DNA of 25,737 nt. It comes from an uncultured Verrucomicrobiota bacterium (GTDB lineage: Bacteria; Verrucomicrobiota; Kiritimatiellia; RFP12; UBA1067). The number at the start of each line of letters is the position of its first letter. The stretch's first letter is position 1. The DNA is taken from the NCBI GenBank assembly GCA_946628745.1, contig CAMOXA010000003.1:1-25737 (forward strand), in the 5' to 3' direction. Shown here one piece after another: positions 23,026-25,737 of the stretch. The position numbers were made by a program, and so were the translations under genes. The notes beneath the pieces were generated by a model. It was not told the origin of the DNA. It was given only the letters and a program-made list of their open reading frames with translations, and did not search any database.

Positions 23026-23481
23026 TTATTCGGCAGGAGCCGGTTCCGGCGCCTCGGCGGGCCTGTTTCCGCGCGGACCCCTCTGGCCGGGGCCGCGGCG
23101 TCCGCCCATGCCCGGACCGCGCTGTCCCATGCCCGGACCGCGCTGTCCGCCGCGCTGTCCCATTCCCATGCCGATGGGACGGTCGTTGACGAACAGGACT
23201 ATCGTGGTCGGGGCCTTGTCGTCGCCCGTCTTCGCGGCCTGCGCCGCCACAGCGGCGTCGATCTTCTCGGCGACCTGCTTCTTGAAAGCCTCGACCTGTT
23301 CAGGCGTCGTGTTAGCGTCAAGCTTGAGCATTGTCGGTGCCGGACGGTTGGCGCGGTTGGGTCGCTCGCGGCGTTCCATGTGCTTCGGCGGCTGTGCGGG
23401 AGCCTCGGCCGAGGCTTCGGGTTCTGCGAACGATGCGAGCGCGAGTACCGCGCCGCAGATAGCGATCAGTGACTTCTTCAT
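23026..23481 (-). CDS. small secreted Pro/Arg/Gly-rich protein
   Basis: This encodes 151 residues. A signal peptide (MKKSLIAICGAVLALASFA) is followed by a basic Pro-rich stretch, an amphipathic helix (TPEQVEAFKKQVAEKIDAAVAAQAAK), and a C-terminal tail of MGQRGPGMG-type repeats. I know no family for it. Its place before a two-component pair and its helix-plus-basic design recall periplasmic accessory proteins such as CpxP or Spy, but that is only analogy. The frame remains open to 24156; the start at 23479-23481 is set by the signal peptide and SD AAAGGAA. Confidence 0.85.
   Translation of the reverse strand: MKKSLIAICGAVLALASFAEPEASAEAPAQPPKHMERRERPNRANRPAPTMLKLDANTTPEQVEAFKKQVAEKIDAAVAAQAAKTGDDKAPTTIVLFVNDRPIGMGMGQRGGQRGPGMGQRGPGMGGRRGPGQRGPRGNRPAEAPEPAPAE
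23105..23146 (-). repeat. 21-bp perfect tandem repeat in the secreted protein gene
   Basis: Two identical 21-bp copies (23105-23125 and 23126-23146) encode the repeated seven-residue unit around QRGPGMG. Partial copies follow on both sides. It is in frame, so expansion or loss would change only the tail length. Confidence 0.85.
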
Positions 23482-23542
23482 TTGCTTTGTTCCTTTCTTG
23501 TTTTGTTTTCGTCTCCGCTCCTTTGTGGAGGGAACGGTGCAT

Positions 23543-23572
23543 ATTAAACCATATTTCAGCGCGGCAATTGTC
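23543..23572 (-). promoter_or_regulatory. possible promoter of the two-component cluster
   Basis: On the minus strand TTTAAT (23543-23548), preceded by ATGG, lies 18 nt after GACAAT (23567-23572). The site sits at the stop of the YihY/BrkB gene, and the 89-nt gap before the secreted-protein gene is AT-richer than the surroundings. The -35 match is poor. Confidence 0.3.
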
Positions 23573-24560
23573 ACCCGATTGTCACGGCCCGCATTTTTTC
23601 TTTCGTCGTCGCCATCATTTGGGTGGTGCGCACCGCGCAGCAGCCGAAAAGGATTATCTGCCAGCTCATGTACTGCCACGCGAGCATTATCGGCAGGAAC
23701 GCCAGCGAGCCATACAGCGCCGAGGTCTTGGCGATTCCTATCTGGGCTATGGCGCAAAGCTTCAGCCAGCCGCCAAAAGCGAACGCGGTCACGAGTCCGC
23801 ACCACCACGCGTACCTCCAGCGGACGCGGCAGTTTGGCACGACCTTGTAGAGAAAAGCGAATGTGAGAGCCGATAGCGCCAGCGTTATCGCAACGCGCGA
23901 CGGCCACGAATCGAGAAGCCATATTACGCCGTCCGAAAACCACTTCGTCACCCACAGCGACCCGAAGACTGCGCTTGTGACGTCCTTGGCGACCTTGAGA
24001 AGAGTAACCGACAGCGCCAGGCCGCTCAGCATCGGCAGCACGGCCACGACCAGCGCGTCCAAAAGAAGCCGCCGCCACAGCGGACGCGACTTCGTGACGC
24101 TCCATATCTCGTTGAAGCTTACCTCGACCATGCCGATCGATCCGAGCACAGTCCATACCAGCATTGCGAAACCTATCCAGCCGAGTTTGTCGATGTCGAT
24201 TTTGTCGACGCTCTGGAGAATCTGGTTTTCAATTCCGCGGGCCTGCTCCGCCAGGGCCGCGGCGTGGCGGCGCTTCTCCTCCCTCGCCGATTCGTCGGCA
24301 AGCGTCGCGACGGCCGCTATCGGATCGTCCTGCCCTTTTTCGAGCTGGACCACGACCGCGTCGAACTGCTCCTGCATCTTTCGCATGGCGAAGTCTTTGG
24401 CACCCAGCGACTTCGCGCCGAGAAGGAGTATGCACAAAACCGGCACCATCGCCAGCATGCAGTAGTACGTAAGCCCCGCGGCGTGCATCGGACAGTGGTT
24501 GCCCGTAAACACTCTGACCGCAATCTTGGCCCAATCGAACGCAATCCTGACAGCTCTCAT
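23571..24560 (-). CDS. YihY/BrkB family inner-membrane protein
   Basis: This encodes 329 residues with about six membrane segments and family motifs near the N-terminus (HAAGLTYYCMLAMVPVL) and C-terminus (YGSLAFLPIMLAWQYMSWQIILFG). An extracytoplasmic loop of roughly 70 residues (about 52-120), charged and helical, separates the first two membrane segments. The family's role is unsettled; despite older names it is not ribonuclease BN. The gene is 24 bp after the ArsP_2-type permease and probably part of that operon. Confidence 0.92.
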   Translation of the reverse strand: MRAVRIAFDWAKIAVRVFTGNHCPMHAAGLTYYCMLAMVPVLCILLLGAKSLGAKDFAMRKMQEQFDAVVVQLEKGQDDPIAAVATLADESAREEKRRHAAALAEQARGIENQILQSVDKIDIDKLGWIGFAMLVWTVLGSIGMVEVSFNEIWSVTKSRPLWRRLLLDALVVAVLPMLSGLALSVTLLKVAKDVTSAVFGSLWVTKWFSDGVIWLLDSWPSRVAITLALSALTFAFLYKVVPNCRVRWRYAWWCGLVTAFAFGGWLKLCAIAQIGIAKTSALYGSLAFLPIMLAWQYMSWQIILFGCCAVRTTQMMATTKEKMRAVTIG

Positions 24561-24584
24561 CTCAGCCGACTTCCCTTCTTTTTG

Positions 24585-25436
24585 TCATGCGCCGGCCGGC
24601 CCGATCAGAAAGCCCGAGAGCCATCCGAACATGGTGCCAACGGCGTAGACGGTGAAAAGTATCGAGAGATTTTCCCGGAAGTTCCTGTTCGTCCTGAAGA
24701 GGACGAGAAGCCCGACCCCGCATCCGGTGAACGAGCTGGCCATCAAAGCTCCGGCGCTCATCGCGTGCCCGGCGTACAGTTTCGCCGCCGCCGCGGACAC
24801 CGCGCAATTCGGCACGAGTCCGAGAGCGCCCGCGACCATCTCGCCGAGAACCGGCCTGTTCAGCCACAGACGGTTGAGCGCGTCTTCGCCGAAATAGTGC
24901 ATCGTCAACTCGACCGCGCCGGATATGACGACGATGAATGCGAATATCTCCAGAGTGTGTATGAGCGCGGGAATGACAATCCCCTTGTGCCCCCTGCATC
25001 CGCAATGGCTGTGGGCGCACAGCTCGCCGACGGAAACCTTGCGCCGGAAGTGCCGCGCGAACACCAAAACGCCGTTCGCCGTAAAGCCGGCCGCCACCGC
25101 GGCGATCGCCTTGACCACGACTATTTTCACCATGAGCAAAACCGGCACGCGCGAGGATATGAGGACGGGCAGCATTTCGTCGGATGTCGATAGAAACACC
25201 GCGAGAACCGTGCCGGCCGATATTACACCGCCGGCGTAGAACGAAGCCGCCGCCGCCGAAACCCCGCATTGCGGTATCGCCCCCGCGAGGCCGCCGACAA
25301 GAGGGCCTACAGAGCGGGAGCGCTCGAGAAACCTCTCGAGCGCACCCCCAGCGCGCGCTTCGACCGCCTCCAGGACCAGGTAGGTCGCGAAGAGAAACGG
25401 CAGAAGCAGCAGCGTCTCCTGGATGAACTCAATCAC
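24585..25436 (-). CDS. ArsP_2-type permease (putative metal or arsenic exporter)
   Basis: This encodes 283 residues with several membrane segments in two related halves: GAIPQCGVSAAAASFYAGG near Cys57 and GLVPNCAVSAAAAKLYAGH near Cys211, a clear internal duplication. Between them lies a Cys/His-rich loop (Cys140, His142, His144, Cys145, Cys147, His150) suited to metal binding. The pattern fits the family annotated as arsenic efflux proteins or putative manganese transporters. The transported ion cannot be fixed from sequence. The start is GTG (25434-25436), overlapping the ferredoxin stop as GTGA. Confidence 0.82.
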   Translation of the reverse strand: MIEFIQETLLLLPFLFATYLVLEAVEARAGGALERFLERSRSVGPLVGGLAGAIPQCGVSAAAASFYAGGVISAGTVLAVFLSTSDEMLPVLISSRVPVLLMVKIVVVKAIAAVAAGFTANGVLVFARHFRRKVSVGELCAHSHCGCRGHKGIVIPALIHTLEIFAFIVVISGAVELTMHYFGEDALNRLWLNRPVLGEMVAGALGLVPNCAVSAAAAKLYAGHAMSAGALMASSFTGCGVGLLVLFRTNRNFRENLSILFTVYAVGTMFGWLSGFLIGPAGA

Positions 25437-25606
25437 GCCGGGGCGATTGCTTCATTCGGGCAGTTGCCGGCGCATGCGCCGCAATCAACGCACTTGTCGG
25501 GGTCGATCGTGTAGGCGGGCGACCCCTCCGAAATCGCTTCCGCAGGGCATGCATCCTTGCAGCACCCGCATGCGACGCACTTCTCGGCATCAATCTTGTG
25601 AGCCAT
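25433..25606 (-). CDS. 2[4Fe-4S] ferredoxin
   Basis: This encodes 57 residues, the size of a clostridial-type ferredoxin. Two cluster motifs, CxxCxxCxxxCP, use Cys10, 13, 16 and 20, then Cys39, 42, 45 and 49. There is an extra Cys15. The frame opens further upstream, but a strong SD GGAGGA 8 nt before the ATG 25604-25606 sets the start. It is coupled to the permease by overlap, so a redox link to metal handling is possible but unproven. Alternatively it is a general electron carrier that shares the promoter. Confidence 0.95.
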   Translation of the reverse strand: MAHKIDAEKCVACGCCKDACPAEAISEGSPAYTIDPDKCVDCGACAGNCPNEAIAPA

Positions 25607-25643
25607 TTTTCTTATCCTCCTTGGTTGGTTGGTTAACATGCAT

Positions 25644-25672
25644 ATTATATCACATTCCCGGCCGCGCGACAA
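25644..25672 (-). promoter_or_regulatory. ferredoxin operon promoter
   Basis: On the minus strand TTGTCG (25667-25672) and TATAAT (25644-25649) are 17 nt apart, with TGTGA before the -10. The leader of about 30 nt contains a short CCAA repeat just before the SD. The remaining bases to 25737 hold nothing I can assign. Confidence 0.65.
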
Positions 25673-25737
25673 GCGACCGGCGGTCTGGACATCCCCCATT
25701 TTTTCTGACCATAAAAAGACGACACCCTTGTAAATAA

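Noticed and set aside
23517..23535. CTCC/GGAG hairpin in the gap after the YihY/BrkB gene
   Set aside because: The 4-bp stem lacks a T tract and would lie inside the leader of the next gene.

Overview
The window reads as one arm of a GC-rich, host- or sediment-associated diderm bacterial chromosome. The mix of genes fits an uncultivated member of the PVC group: a giant secreted beta-helix protein with a Listeria/Bacteroides-type repeat and a Pro-Thr-Asp linker, a LuxS, a cluster of dnaG with MoxR and DUF58 genes, and very compact operons. Kiritimatiellota is my best guess, but this is inference from gene style only and no marker gene here settles it. Every convincing gene lies on the minus strand, so transcription runs from high to low coordinates. 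The many long plus-strand reading frames are high-GC shadows.

Right end to left. (1) 25606-23571: a promoter with a consensus -10 box drives a small 2[4Fe-4S] ferredoxin, overlapped by an ArsP_2-type metal or metalloid permease, then a YihY/BrkB membrane protein. (2) 23481-21242: a small secreted Pro/Arg/Gly-rich protein, a sensor histidine kinase whose extracytoplasmic segment is also Pro/Arg-rich, and an OmpR-type response regulator. (3) 21159-16480: dnaG, then moxR, a DUF58 protein and a membrane-anchored BatD-like protein, with overlapping or nearly touching ends. (4) 16408-4763: a surface-polysaccharide operon. It holds a GT2 glycosyltransferase with a coiled-coil tail, a TagD-like CDP-glycerol synthase, an RgpF/CDP-glycerol-transferase fusion, a GT-C membrane glycosyltransferase, a GT2-GtrA fusion and a 1292-residue secreted beta-helix protein, closed by a hairpin terminator. 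The first five are joined by ATGA overlaps or gaps of 15 bp or less. The set implies a cell-envelope glycan carrying glycerol phosphate. (5) 4598-4071: luxS alone with its own promoter. (6) 3950-348: a 1200-residue protein of unknown family with a motif set resembling the catalytic core of HipA/PI3K-type kinases. (7) 1-347: a non-coding stretch with 22-bp tandem repeats, an 18-bp perfect palindrome, and a 152-bp unit bounded by 24-bp inverted repeats (23 of 24 matching). That unit contains a promoter-like pair, and its arm nearest the 1200-residue gene looks like that gene's terminator.

Two promoters (dnaG and the first glycosyltransferase) place the -10 box exactly 8 nt before the ATG, which predicts leaderless mRNAs. 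A TGTGGTATA(A/C)T extended -10 recurs at three promoters, with a close variant at the ferredoxin. The items most worth following are the inverted-repeat unit with its possible small RNA, the kinase-like giant protein, and the glycerol-phosphate glycan operon.
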